The notes beneath the pieces were generated by a model. It saw only the letters and a list, made by a program, of their open reading frames with translations, made no database searches and was not told the origin of the DNA. The position numbers and the translations under genes are program-made. From Pseudomonas sp. R37(2017) (GTDB lineage: Bacteria > Pseudomonadota > Gammaproteobacteria > Pseudomonadales > Pseudomonadaceae): a stretch of 64,000 nucleotides of DNA. This document shows positions 1-8,120 of the stretch, in pieces; the stretch's first letter is position 1, and every line of letters begins with the position of its first letter. The stretch covers positions 186,001-250,000 of the forward strand of contig NZ_NEHO01000005.1 in assembly GCF_002113375.1 (NCBI RefSeq), in the 5' to 3' direction.

Positions 1-432
1 CTCTTGTTGCCTGATTTCAGGCAACAAAAAATCAGAATCCGATGCCTGTACAGGCATCGGATTTTTTGTGCCTGCCGGGTGGCGATTTACCGCAGCCGAG
101 GGTCATATCTGTCAACTTTGACAGTAGACACCCTTGGGTTTGAGGGATTTCATACAGGTGCTCGTGTATCTGATCCAGCGATTGCAACAGCAACGTTGAG
201 AGCGGGCAGTGTTGCAAGGATGAGTGTCTGTCTGTTCCTGTCTCTATGGCATTCGTGCCATGTCTTGGTCATGCAGTGGAACCGCATTGGAAGACATTCC
301 AATAAAAACGCCGGGGTTGGCATTGGCTCTTTCTGGCCTGCCACTTCGGTTCAGGTGGTTCGCCGCAGGACATTGAATCTGCAGTTTTGTCCGATGTGTT
401 GAAACACTTGGCTGACGAGTGAGGCTCGCTTC
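1..432. other. Leader region before the DUF1592/DUF1552 operon
   Basis: No convincing gene is visible. Seen: an inverted repeat TTGTTGCCTG-ATTT-CAGGCAACAA at 4-27, a terminator-like palindrome at 36-67, a hairpin ATGGCA-TTCG-TGCCAT at 246-261, and an inverted repeat ATTGGAA-GACA-TTCCAAT at 286-303. An open frame from 4 to about 400 crosses the palindromes and has no codon character, so it is not called. The promoter of the following operon is probably between 70 and 420, but I see no strong -35/-10 pair. Confidence 0.5.
36..67 (+). terminator. Rho-independent terminator of the gene upstream of the window
   Basis: A 13-bp perfect stem (36-48 with 51-63, two-base apex) is followed by TTTT. It would end transcription of a plus-strand gene lying left of the window. 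Confidence 0.75.
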
Positions 433-3400
433 ATGAACAAGTCTGTCGGTGTGCTTCGTTTGTTGTGGCTTGCGTGTCTGGTGGTGGTGGCCGCTGTCAT
501 CGCTTTAGCGGTGAACACCGGAACATCTGAGTCAGCTCCGTCGCCTCAGTCCTGTACCGCACCCGCTTATGCGAAGGATACGCCCTATGAACAAGGGCAA
601 CAGGTACAGCACGCCGGCCAGCAGTTTGAATGCTGGAAAGATGACGAGGCACCGCTTGGTGTCGGCAGTTGGCAATGGTGCCGGCAACCGGCCTATGAGC
701 CACTCCTTCCAACCAACCACTGGAAAGACGCGTGGAAGGCGCTCGGTGAATGTGGTGGCTTCGAGGGCAATCGCCTGACGCTGAGCTTTTCCACCCTCAG
801 CGGCAAAGCTCCGCTGAAACCGGCGGTGCCCGGTGTCGCTCGCGCTGATCAGATGGTCACCGGGACTTTGCGCTGCAAGGCTGAAGAGATTTCGATCAGC
901 GCGAAGGCCAGCGAAACGATCCACCTCGATAATCTGAAAGCCTGCGACTACCAACTGGTGATGAACAGCGCAGATGGATACATCCCGCTGAACACCCCGC
1001 GCATTGTTTCGTTCAAGGAGGCGCAAGGGGCGGAGCAAGCCGTGACGGTGAAGTATCGTCCACCGGTGGATGTGAGCAAGCTCAGTGGTTTGCCGGGGAT
1101 AAAAATCGAGCTGTTTGCCCAGGGTCTTGTTCAACCCAGGCAGATGGCCATGGGCAAGAACGTCTTGTATGTCGGCTCCAGCGCGATCCCTTCGTACGTC
1201 TATGACGGAAAAATCGGCGACATGATTTACGCGTTGCCGCTGGATGGGGCGGGTAAACCGACGGGCATTCACGTCATTGCCAGCGGTCTGGAAGAGCCTC
1301 ACGGCGTCGCGTATCGCGACGGTGATCTGTATTACTCGACCACGGGTGGTCTGTATCGCTTGCGTAACGCGGACGATCATTACAAAGACCCGAAACCCGA
1401 ACTGGTTTTCAGATTTCCGGCAGACGATAACTTGTTTCCCTTGCCCCCGCTGTCGTCCGGTTCGAACACTCGCATCTGGCACATGAAACACCCCTTGCGC
1501 TTCAATCCAGTCGATCCATCGGACAAATGGCTTTATACGGCCGTCGGCATTCCGTGCAACTTGTGCATGATCCCTGCCGACAAGCGCTATGGGACGGTCC
1601 TGCGCTACTCCCTGGAAACGGGGGCGTCCGAGATTCTGGCCTCGGGGGTACGTAACTCGGTCGGCTTCGACTGGAACCCCAAGGACGGCAAAATATGGTT
1701 CAGCGACAATAATCGCCAAGGCTTCCCCAACCCTGACGAGGTCAACGTAATTCGGGGCCCCGGGTTGCATTTTGGTGTGCCTTATCGGTTTGGCAGGGAC
1801 ACGCCCGGATTCACCCAGGAAGAGTACCTGAACCCGGGTGTGATCCAGCCACCGCTGGTGCCCGGTGCCATTGTGTCCGACAAGTCGCTCGAGCAGATCG
1901 ACCCTGCCGATTATGTGCCGGCAGCTTTTGAGTCGGGTACCAACACGGCGCCGCTCGGGGTCAAGTTCTGGTCAGGTTACCCGGCCACTGCCGATACCCA
2001 GCAATTGCTGGTCGCCGTGCACGGCGCGGGCTCCACCGCCCGTCCAGGCATGGACATACAAATGTTGACCATCCAGGGGGGGACGCGCGTGGTCAACCAG
2101 ATCCCGCTGATCAATGGATTTGTGCAGGACCCGGATCGATTTGATGTCTATTGCCTGGACAACTCGTGCATTGGGCGCCCCGTCGAGTTTCTTGAATTGG
2201 CCGATGGCAGCCTGTTGATCAGCGACGACGTCGCCGGGGTCATCTATCGCGTGCGCTATGACGCCACCGGACTGCCGCAGACCGAATTGACGTTGCGTCC
2301 CATGCTGTCACCCCCCGGCCTGGAAAACGAGATGGTCAGCGGTTATTTGATTGCCCCCGACGGCAATAGCCGGCTGGTGCAAATGTCATGGAATGCGTTG
2401 AACAGTAAGTCTCCGCTGGTTCTGAAAGGGCTGGCGTATGGTGAGTATCAGTTGCGGCTCAATGATGTAAAAAACTGGATTCCCGAGGTGCGCAACACAT
2501 CCTTCACGCTATCGGAAACCAACAAGACTCATACCATCACCACGGGTTACCGCGAGCGGCCGATCAAGCTTGAAGTCAAGATCACGATCCAGGCACCGGC
2601 CAGGCCTGCTTCAGTCACCGATGCCCAATGGCACATCAGCCTGGTCAATGAGTCCCGGAGCAATGCCGAACCACAGGTCATAAACATTCCATGGGGCGGG
2701 ACTGCGACGCAGCTCCTCGACTATGGCAAGTACAAGGTTATCTACCCGTTTTACTCGAAGGAAAAACCGGCGCCGGAACTGGAGTCGGTGGTGATCGATG
2801 AGTCCAGTCAGGACCGGCAGCTCCCCCTCATCACTTACCAACATGTCGAGAGCCTGGGCGAAACGGTTCTGGCGGGGGCCTGCACCAAGTGTCATGCGGT
2901 CGAGTACTTCAATAGTGCCAGCAAGGCCTTGCTCTGGAGCGTCGCGGGGCGGGAGGCGTTGGTTAATCAAATCAAGACGATGCCGGTTTCAGGGCATTGC
3001 GACACCACCTGCGCGACTGAAATCAGTAATCACTTGTTCGACGTCGTCTGGAAACCTTACCTGGATCAGGGCGAATCCTATGGCGTGCGGCAGTTGCGAT
3101 TGCTGACACCCACTGAGTATGCCGCCACCGTCCGGGACATCCTGGGTGTCGAAGTCAATCCCGAGAAGCTGCCGGCCGACAAGTCCGAAAAAGACTTCAA
3201 GTATCCAGGGGAGGCGAACATGGGCGTTCTGCAGGCAGAGGACGTCAAACTGTTCTACGACATGGCATTGTCGGTGGCAGAAAAGGTTTCGCCATCGCGG
3301 TTGAGCGCGCTGGCAACCTCCAGGATGGGCACCGACCTGGTCACCTCCCTGGGTTATCAGTTGTTCCGACGGCCCGTGACTGACGCCGAGCGGTTGCGTT

Positions 3401-4548
3401 ACCAGAAAATCCTCGACGAGCAAGGGGCGCCGGCTGTAATCACCGCTCTGATGATGTCGCCGAACTTCCTCTATCGCTCTGAACTGGGAGCGGCGACGGC
3501 AAACAACGTGTACGAGTTAACGCCGTTCGAGGTCGCGACAGCACTCTCTTACGCATTCTCGGGCACGACTCCGGATGTTCAACTGCTGGCCAAGGCACAG
3601 CGTAACGAACTGCGGACCTCACAGCAGATCTCTGCGGAAATCGAGCGAATGATGCAAACGGATCGCGGTATCGAGCAGTTCAACCGATTCGTCAGCTACT
3701 ACGTCAAAACCGCCCGCGGTGTGCAGGAAAAACCGGGGCTGAGCAAACACATGATCGAACTCATGGCCCAGGAGCAGTATTTGCTGAGCAAAAACCTGTT
3801 GCTGAGTTCGGGAACCCTGAACGAGATGTTCAACCCGGGTTACACCTATTTGAATCAGGACCTGGCCGCGCATTATGGAATCAGCGGTGTCACGGGCAGC
3901 ACGATGCAAAAGGTCGCGGTGAACGAAAAACGGGGAGGGTTGTTGCATCTGGGGCTGACTCAGGCTGCCACGTCGGATCTGGTGAGCACCTCATTGGTCA
4001 AGCGCGGAATCATGGTGCGTGAACAGATGTTCTGCCGTGAATTCGGTGCCCCGGTGGAGCCCGAGCCTGACGGCCCTACGTTTCCGGCCCGGGCAATCAC
4101 CACCCGTGAATACTGGGATCTGGTAAACGGTGAACATGCTTCGAATGGGGCTTGCTGGCAGTGCCATCAATTCATGAATGACACCGGGGCGGCGTTGCAG
4201 AACTACGATGCGGCCGGCCGTTATCGGACCATGGAAAACGCCTACAACTACAACCTGTATCCACAAATTTTGCCGATCGACGCCTCCGGTCCGTTTATCA
4301 CTTCGACCGGAACCGAGCACATCAACGACGTTCGGGATATTGCCCGAATCATTCCACGCCATCCGGCGTCTCAGTTCTGCATGGCCGACAGCTACTTCCG
4401 GTTTGTATTCGGCAGCAAATCCGATGCCTCGACCTCGGGGACCGTGAAAGCGATTGCCGATGGTTTGAAAAACTCAGGGTCCCTGGCAGAGATGTTGCGA
4501 ACTCTGGGCACCTCCAAGGCGTTCACCTACAAGACCGAGAGGAACTGA
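433..4548 (+). CDS. Large exported multi-domain DUF1592-family cytochrome-like protein with sugar-dehydrogenase-like propeller
   Basis: A 1371-residue protein. Visible parts, in order: an N-terminal hydrophobic segment (about 8-27) acting as signal or anchor; a Cys/Trp-rich module (about 40-110, with WCRQPAYEP and HWKDAWKALGEC) resembling ChtBD3/CBM5-12 carbohydrate binders; a beta-propeller of the soluble aldose/sorbosone dehydrogenase type (about 223-640); beta-rich linkers; a heme motif CTKCH at 817-821; then DUF1587 (about 886-950), DUF1595 (RRPVTDAER, about 979), DUF1592, DUF1588 with a second heme motif CWQCH at 1241-1245, and DUF1585. The DUF series is known mostly from planctomycete and myxobacterial genomes; its biochemistry is unassigned. 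The start is supported by GAGG 8 bases upstream. DUF1552 follows after 2 bases, so they are one operon. I infer an envelope redox function on a carbohydrate-like substrate; the substrate is unknown. Confidence 0.75.
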   Translation: MNKSVGVLRLLWLACLVVVAAVIALAVNTGTSESAPSPQSCTAPAYAKDTPYEQGQQVQHAGQQFECWKDDEAPLGVGSWQWCRQPAYEPLLPTNHWKDAWKALGECGGFEGNRLTLSFSTLSGKAPLKPAVPGVARADQMVTGTLRCKAEEISISAKASETIHLDNLKACDYQLVMNSADGYIPLNTPRIVSFKEAQGAEQAVTVKYRPPVDVSKLSGLPGIKIELFAQGLVQPRQMAMGKNVLYVGSSAIPSYVYDGKIGDMIYALPLDGAGKPTGIHVIASGLEEPHGVAYRDGDLYYSTTGGLYRLRNADDHYKDPKPELVFRFPADDNLFPLPPLSSGSNTRIWHMKHPLRFNPVDPSDKWLYTAVGIPCNLCMIPADKRYGTVLRYSLETGASEILASGVRNSVGFDWNPKDGKIWFSDNNRQGFPNPDEVNVIRGPGLHFGVPYRFGRDTPGFTQEEYLNPGVIQPPLVPGAIVSDKSLEQIDPADYVPAAFESGTNTAPLGVKFWSGYPATADTQQLLVAVHGAGSTARPGMDIQMLTIQGGTRVVNQIPLINGFVQDPDRFDVYCLDNSCIGRPVEFLELADGSLLISDDVAGVIYRVRYDATGLPQTELTLRPMLSPPGLENEMVSGYLIAPDGNSRLVQMSWNALNSKSPLVLKGLAYGEYQLRLNDVKNWIPEVRNTSFTLSETNKTHTITTGYRERPIKLEVKITIQAPARPASVTDAQWHISLVNESRSNAEPQVINIPWGGTATQLLDYGKYKVIYPFYSKEKPAPELESVVIDESSQDRQLPLITYQHVESLGETVLAGACTKCHAVEYFNSASKALLWSVAGREALVNQIKTMPVSGHCDTTCATEISNHLFDVVWKPYLDQGESYGVRQLRLLTPTEYAATVRDILGVEVNPEKLPADKSEKDFKYPGEANMGVLQAEDVKLFYDMALSVAEKVSPSRLSALATSRMGTDLVTSLGYQLFRRPVTDAERLRYQKILDEQGAPAVITALMMSPNFLYRSELGAATANNVYELTPFEVATALSYAFSGTTPDVQLLAKAQRNELRTSQQISAEIERMMQTDRGIEQFNRFVSYYVKTARGVQEKPGLSKHMIELMAQEQYLLSKNLLLSSGTLNEMFNPGYTYLNQDLAAHYGISGVTGSTMQKVAVNEKRGGLLHLGLTQAATSDLVSTSLVKRGIMVREQMFCREFGAPVEPEPDGPTFPARAITTREYWDLVNGEHASNGACWQCHQFMNDTGAALQNYDAAGRYRTMENAYNYNLYPQILPIDASGPFITSTGTEHINDVRDIARIIPRHPASQFCMADSYFRFVFGSKSDASTSGTVKAIADGLKNSGSLAEMLRTLGTSKAFTYKTERN

Positions 4549-4550
4549 TC

Positions 4551-5915
4551 ATGGGCATTTTGAAAAGTCGTCGACGCTTTCTTGCGGGTCTGGCTGCGAC
4601 GAGTGTCTTTGGTCCGTTGACCCAGTTCGGATTAGTGCGCATGGCATTGGCGGGGCAATCCGAGCAAGCGAGGCTGAAGGTCGTGTTCGCGGTGGTCCCC
4701 GATGGATTGGCAGTGGATTCCTACAATGGCGGTGGTTTTGGTGATGGGCGCGGATTGTGGCACCCCACTGCACAGGGGACGGATACCACGGCCTTTACGC
4801 TCAATGAAGTCAGTTCGGAACTGGCCGCCTATCGCAACCAGTCGTTGTACCTGCGCGGGATTATTCTGGGGCCTGGGAACGTAGGGCATAGTGGCTGGAA
4901 CTGGGTATTGCGTGATAGCGCACAGAGTCAATCGTCTATCGATGTGTTGCTGGGGCAAGCGTTGCCGGGCACTGAACCGTCCCACCGAAGCCTGTTTGCC
5001 GGCCCCCACGCCGGAATCGATGGAACGCCCTGGTTCGTGTCGTTTCAGGGCAGTGCGATTCGTACCCCCTACCGTGACCCGGTGCTGATGGCTGAATCGT
5101 TGTTCAAGTCACCCGCTCAGGCTCGGGGCGCACGACAACCTGGGGCCGGTGCGCTGCTGGAGGCATCCCTGGCGGATATCCAGGAAATCAGAGTCAAGCT
5201 TTCTGCCGGAGAGCGGCAAAAGCTTGATACCCACCTCGACTCGGTGGAGCAGGTCATCAAAGACCTGGAGGAAACACGGCCGCCGGTGGGGGCTTGTGAG
5301 CCTGTGACGCTCGAGCCCCTGGATTACCGATCGGCAGCGCATCGCACCCGCATCCAGGCGGATCATCACAAAGTGGTGGCCACCGCCCTGGGCTGCGGGA
5401 TAACCCGGGTCGCCACTCTACAGATCGGGCGCTCGGCGGAGTCGCTCAATATCGTTGATGTCAGTTCCACCAGTAATCCCCATGATTGTGCACATCGTTA
5501 TGCCGGGGAAGAGCCCTGGAGAGGAACACGGAAATGGTACGTCAAGCAGATCAAACAGTTTATGGATGAACTGGCCAGGCACCAGGACCCGCACGTGCCC
5601 AGTGACAATCTGCTCCAACATACACTCGTCGTACTCACCAGCGAAATGGCCGATGGAGCCCCTGAACACATGATCGATATGCCGATGCTGTTAATGGGGG
5701 GCGCGAGCGGATTATTGAAAAGCGGGGACGGTTCAGGACGGTACTTCAACATTACGTCGCAAGGCGATCGTCAGCACCACACGGGGAACCCGGTGATCGG
5801 CAGGAAATTCGTCGACATGCAGCGTATCTGGGCAACTGTTGCCAAGGCCGCCGGAACCAGCGTGACGTATGGCGGCAATATCGAGCCCCTCAGCGGAATA
5901 TTCACCAACGTATGA
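4551..5915 (+). CDS. DUF1552 protein with twin-arginine signal
   Basis: A 454-residue protein beginning MGILKSRRRFLAGLAATSVF, a clear Tat signal (RRRFLAG plus hydrophobic stretch to about residue 34), so it should be exported folded. The rest fits DUF1552, a family related in fold to DUF1501 and alkaline-phosphatase/sulfatase-like proteins and habitually encoded beside DUF1592-type cytochromes. GAGGAA overlaps the end of the preceding gene and sets the ATG. A strong terminator follows at once, so the operon is only these two genes. Function is unknown; co-occurrence suggests a partner or maturation factor for the 1371-residue protein. Confidence 0.8.
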   Translation: MGILKSRRRFLAGLAATSVFGPLTQFGLVRMALAGQSEQARLKVVFAVVPDGLAVDSYNGGGFGDGRGLWHPTAQGTDTTAFTLNEVSSELAAYRNQSLYLRGIILGPGNVGHSGWNWVLRDSAQSQSSIDVLLGQALPGTEPSHRSLFAGPHAGIDGTPWFVSFQGSAIRTPYRDPVLMAESLFKSPAQARGARQPGAGALLEASLADIQEIRVKLSAGERQKLDTHLDSVEQVIKDLEETRPPVGACEPVTLEPLDYRSAAHRTRIQADHHKVVATALGCGITRVATLQIGRSAESLNIVDVSSTSNPHDCAHRYAGEEPWRGTRKWYVKQIKQFMDELARHQDPHVPSDNLLQHTLVVLTSEMADGAPEHMIDMPMLLMGGASGLLKSGDGSGRYFNITSQGDRQHHTGNPVIGRKFVDMQRIWATVAKAAGTSVTYGGNIEPLSGIFTNV

Positions 5916-5928
5916 ATCAAAACGACGA

Positions 5929-5959
5929 TGCCAGTCAGATTGATTGACTGGCATTTTTT
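5929..5959 (+). terminator. Terminator of the DUF1592/DUF1552 operon
   Basis: Perfect 9-bp stem TGCCAGTCA/TGACTGGCA with a 7-base loop, followed by six T. It lies 14 bases after the DUF1552 stop. Confidence 0.85.
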
Positions 5960-6120
5960 GAAGCATCGCGCACGGGTCCTTGTTTCTTTTGTGGTGGCCC
6001 TGGTTACTTCAGGCGCTCCCTCGGTTTGCTCGGGCCATTCAGCAATCTGATGGAGCGTGGGTCGGGCAAACTCCTTCGCTACACTCGGTGCATCTTCCGA
6101 GAACAACAAGGCTGTTTGCT

Positions 6121-6936
6121 ATGCAAAATCGCATGATGATCACTGGTGCAGGCTCTGGCCTGGGTCGCGAAATCGCGCTGCGCTGGGCGCGTGAAGGCTG
6201 GCAACTGGCCTTGTCGGATGTCAGCGAGCCCGGCTTGCAGGAAACCCTCAAACGGGTCCGTGAAGCCGGTGGTGATGGTTTTATCCAACGCTGCGACGTA
6301 CGCGATTACAGTCAGCTGACGGCGTTCGCCCAGGCCTGCGAAGTCAAACTCGGCGGTATCGATGTCATCGTCAATAACGCTGGCGTAGCGTCTGGCGGGT
6401 TCTTCAGTGAGTTGTCGCTGGAGGACTGGGACTGGCAGATCGCGATCAACCTGATGGGCGTGGTCAAGGGCTGCAAGGCTTTCCTGCCATTGCTGGAAAA
6501 AAGCAAAGGCAAGATCATCAACATCGCGTCCATGGCCGCGTTGATGCAAGGCCCGGCGATGAGCAACTACAACGTGGCCAAGGCGGGTGTGGTGGCGTTG
6601 TCGGAAAGTCTGCTGATCGAACTGGCGCATCTGGAAGTCGGCGTACATGTGGTGTGTCCGTCGTTCTTCCAGACCAACCTGCTGGACTCCTTCCGTGGCC
6701 CGACACCGGCCATGAAAGCCCAGGTCGGCAAGTTGCTGGAAAGCTCGCCCATCAGCGCCGCAGATATCGCCGACTATATCTACCGGCAGGTCGCCGCCGG
6801 TGAGTTCATGATCCTGCCCCACGAACAGGGCCGCATGGCCTGGGCGATCAAGCAGAAGAATCCGCAACTGCTCTACAACGAAATGACCGCCATGGCCGAC
6901 AAAATGCGCGCCAAGGCCAGGCAATCCGCAAGCTGA
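6121..6936 (+). CDS. Short-chain dehydrogenase/reductase
   Basis: A 271-residue classical SDR. It has the cofactor motif TGAGSGLG near the N-terminus, NNAG, and the active-site arrangement with Ser and YNVAK. The upstream open frame begins at 5980, but the ATG at 6121 starts exactly at the family N-terminus (MQNRMMITGAGSGLG), so I use that; AAGG lies about 11 bases upstream. The substrate cannot be told. The C-terminal lysine/arginine-rich tail is typical of the SDR270-like proteins of pseudomonads. It stands alone between a terminator and ynfA. Confidence 0.85.
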   Translation: MQNRMMITGAGSGLGREIALRWAREGWQLALSDVSEPGLQETLKRVREAGGDGFIQRCDVRDYSQLTAFAQACEVKLGGIDVIVNNAGVASGGFFSELSLEDWDWQIAINLMGVVKGCKAFLPLLEKSKGKIINIASMAALMQGPAMSNYNVAKAGVVALSESLLIELAHLEVGVHVVCPSFFQTNLLDSFRGPTPAMKAQVGKLLESSPISAADIADYIYRQVAAGEFMILPHEQGRMAWAIKQKNPQLLYNEMTAMADKMRAKARQSAS

Positions 6937-7000
6937 TCTTGCCTGCAGGCAACGCTGTGGTTAGGGTGGCCGCCATCGGCCATCCTCGCGAGACACTTGC

Positions 7001-7333
7001 ATGCTCAATTACCTGTGGTTTTTCCTCGCCGCGCTGTTCGAAATCGCCGGTTGCTTCGCGTTCTGGATGTGGCTGCGCCAGGGTAAAAGCATGTGGTGGG
7101 TGGTGCCGGCGCTCCTCAGCCTGACCCTGTTTGCCCTGTTGTTGACCCGTATCGAAGCCACCTATGCCGGCCGCGCCTACGCCGCTTACGGTGGCATCTA
7201 CATCATTGCCTCGATCGGCTGGTTGGCCGTGGTCGAGCGGATTCGTCCGCTGGGTTCGGATTGGCTCGGCGTGGCGTTGTGTGTGGCGGGCGCCAGTATC
7301 ATCCTGTTCGGGCCACGATTCTCCGCGTCCTGA
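7001..7333 (+). CDS. ynfA: YnfA/UPF0060 family inner-membrane protein
   Basis: A 110-residue, almost entirely hydrophobic protein with four predicted membrane helices (about 4-24, 31-50, 60-78, 87-105). The sequence [16 protein letters not shown] and the C-terminal [10 protein letters not shown] are typical of UPF0060/YnfA. The family resembles small multidrug resistance proteins and has been linked to efflux in some enterobacteria, but its role in pseudomonads is not established. Length matches the family. Confidence 0.9.
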   Translation: MLNYLWFFLAALFEIAGCFAFWMWLRQGKSMWWVVPALLSLTLFALLLTRIEATYAGRAYAAYGGIYIIASIGWLAVVERIRPLGSDWLGVALCVAGASIILFGPRFSAS

Positions 7334-7451
7334 CAGATCAGCCCTACAATCGGCTGGCCTGTCAGACCTTTCCGTAAGAGTGTGGCGTCATGGCTGTCAG
7401 TCCGGTCTGGTTTGCTGTCAGAGCGTTGTAGGCATACCGAGGGCCGGGCAT

Positions 7452-7479
7452 CTTCAGGGGCCAGTAATTCCCTGAAGGA
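7452..7479 (+). promoter_or_regulatory. Hairpin overlapping the rsmI Shine-Dalgarno
   Basis: CTTCAGGG (7452-7459) pairs perfectly with CCCTGAAG (7470-7477) around a 10-base loop. The 3' arm contains the first bases of the Shine-Dalgarno AAGGA (7475-7479), 8 bases before the ATG. AAGGA also matches the A(R)GGA core bound by CsrA/Rsm proteins, so folding or Rsm binding could limit rsmI translation (inference). Confidence 0.5.
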
Positions 7480-7487
7480 CACTCCTC

Positions 7488-7673
7488 ATGCTCGTACTCA
7501 CTCGCATCGTGGGCGAAACCATTTCAATCGGTGACAACATTTCCCTGCGCGTTCTGGCGATCAAGGGAAACAACATTCGCTTTGGCGTCGAAGCGCCGCA
7601 GGACGTCAATGTGCACCGCTCGGAAATCTACGAACGGATCCAGAACAAACTGGCGAAAACCAAGGGGCGCTGA
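7488..7673 (+). CDS. rsmI: CsrA/RsmA-family post-transcriptional regulator, RsmI type
   Basis: A 61-residue CsrA-family protein. It keeps the RNA-binding residues Leu4, Arg6 (MLVLTR) and Arg44 ([10 protein letters not shown]). It diverges from the usual Pseudomonas RsmA/RsmE core (MLILTRKVGESINIGD) in having [17 protein letters not shown], which fits the third paralogue, RsmI. In Pseudomonas putida rsmI likewise lies a few tens of genes upstream of gyrA, as here. CsrA-family dimers bind GGA motifs in mRNA leaders and are titrated by RsmX/Y/Z small RNAs. Its own leader carries such a motif in the ribosome-binding site. Confidence 0.85.
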   Translation: MLVLTRIVGETISIGDNISLRVLAIKGNNIRFGVEAPQDVNVHRSEIYERIQNKLAKTKGR

Positions 7674-7678
7674 GCGCT

Positions 7679-7906
7679 TCAGTCAAACAGATGCTTGGGC
7701 ACATCGTGCTTGAGCATCAGTTGGCATTGCTCGCTTTCCGGGTCGAAGACAATCAGTGCCTGTCCTTTGGTCAATGCCTGGCGCACGCGCAGAACGCGGG
7801 TTTCCAGCGGCGTGTCGTCACCATTGTCCGTGCCGTCACGGGTCACGAAGTCCTCGATCAGGCGGGTGAGGGTGTCGACTTGAAGTTGGTCGTGGGGGAT
7901 CAGCAT
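7679..7906 (-). CDS. YheU family (UPF0270) small protein
   Basis: A 75-residue acidic protein (MLIPHDQLQVDTLTRLIEDF and a C-terminus ending DVPKHLFD), matching UPF0270/YheU in sequence and length. GTG at 7912 would add two residues, but GAGG five bases before the ATG at 7906 favours the shorter form. It converges on rsmI with only 5 bases between the two stop codons. Function is unknown in the family. Confidence 0.85.
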   Translation of the reverse strand: MLIPHDQLQVDTLTRLIEDFVTRDGTDNGDDTPLETRVLRVRQALTKGQALIVFDPESEQCQLMLKHDVPKHLFD

Positions 7907-7990
7907 AGGCACCTCGGTTGGATCAATGGCGCGATGCTACGGCGAATGGGCGAGAACGGCCAGCCCGGGATCTGGTGTTGTCTGGTCTGA

Positions 7991-8080
7991 CGCCTTCGCG
8001 AGCAGGCTCGCTCCCACAGTAGACTGAGTTCTTTCATGGGAATGCGGTCGAATGTGGGAGCGAGCCTGCTCGCGAAGGCG
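7991..8080. repeat. REPIN (two REPs in inverted orientation)
   Basis: Two perfectly complementary 28-base arms, 7991-8018 and 8053-8080, each with the core GGGAGCGAGCCTGCTCGCGA, flank a 34-base spacer. It lies between yheU and the M42 peptidase gene. REPINs are non-autonomous palindromic elements abundant in fluorescens-group genomes and mobilised by RAYT transposases; no RAYT is present here. Confidence 0.9.
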
Positions 8081-8120
8081 TTCCGACGAAGGCGGTTTAC
8101 CTGATGAAGAAGAACCCGGA

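Noticed and set aside
4-402. 132-codon open frame at the left edge
   Set aside because: It is made largely of palindromic terminator sequence and has no codon pattern or ribosome-binding site.
6939-6952. TTGCCTGCAGGCAA palindrome after the SDR gene as terminator
   Set aside because: No T-run follows and the palindrome has no loop, so termination cannot be supported.
7991-8080. CRISPR array
   Set aside because: The repeats are single inverted pairs dispersed between genes, not direct repeats with regular spacers, and no cas gene is present.
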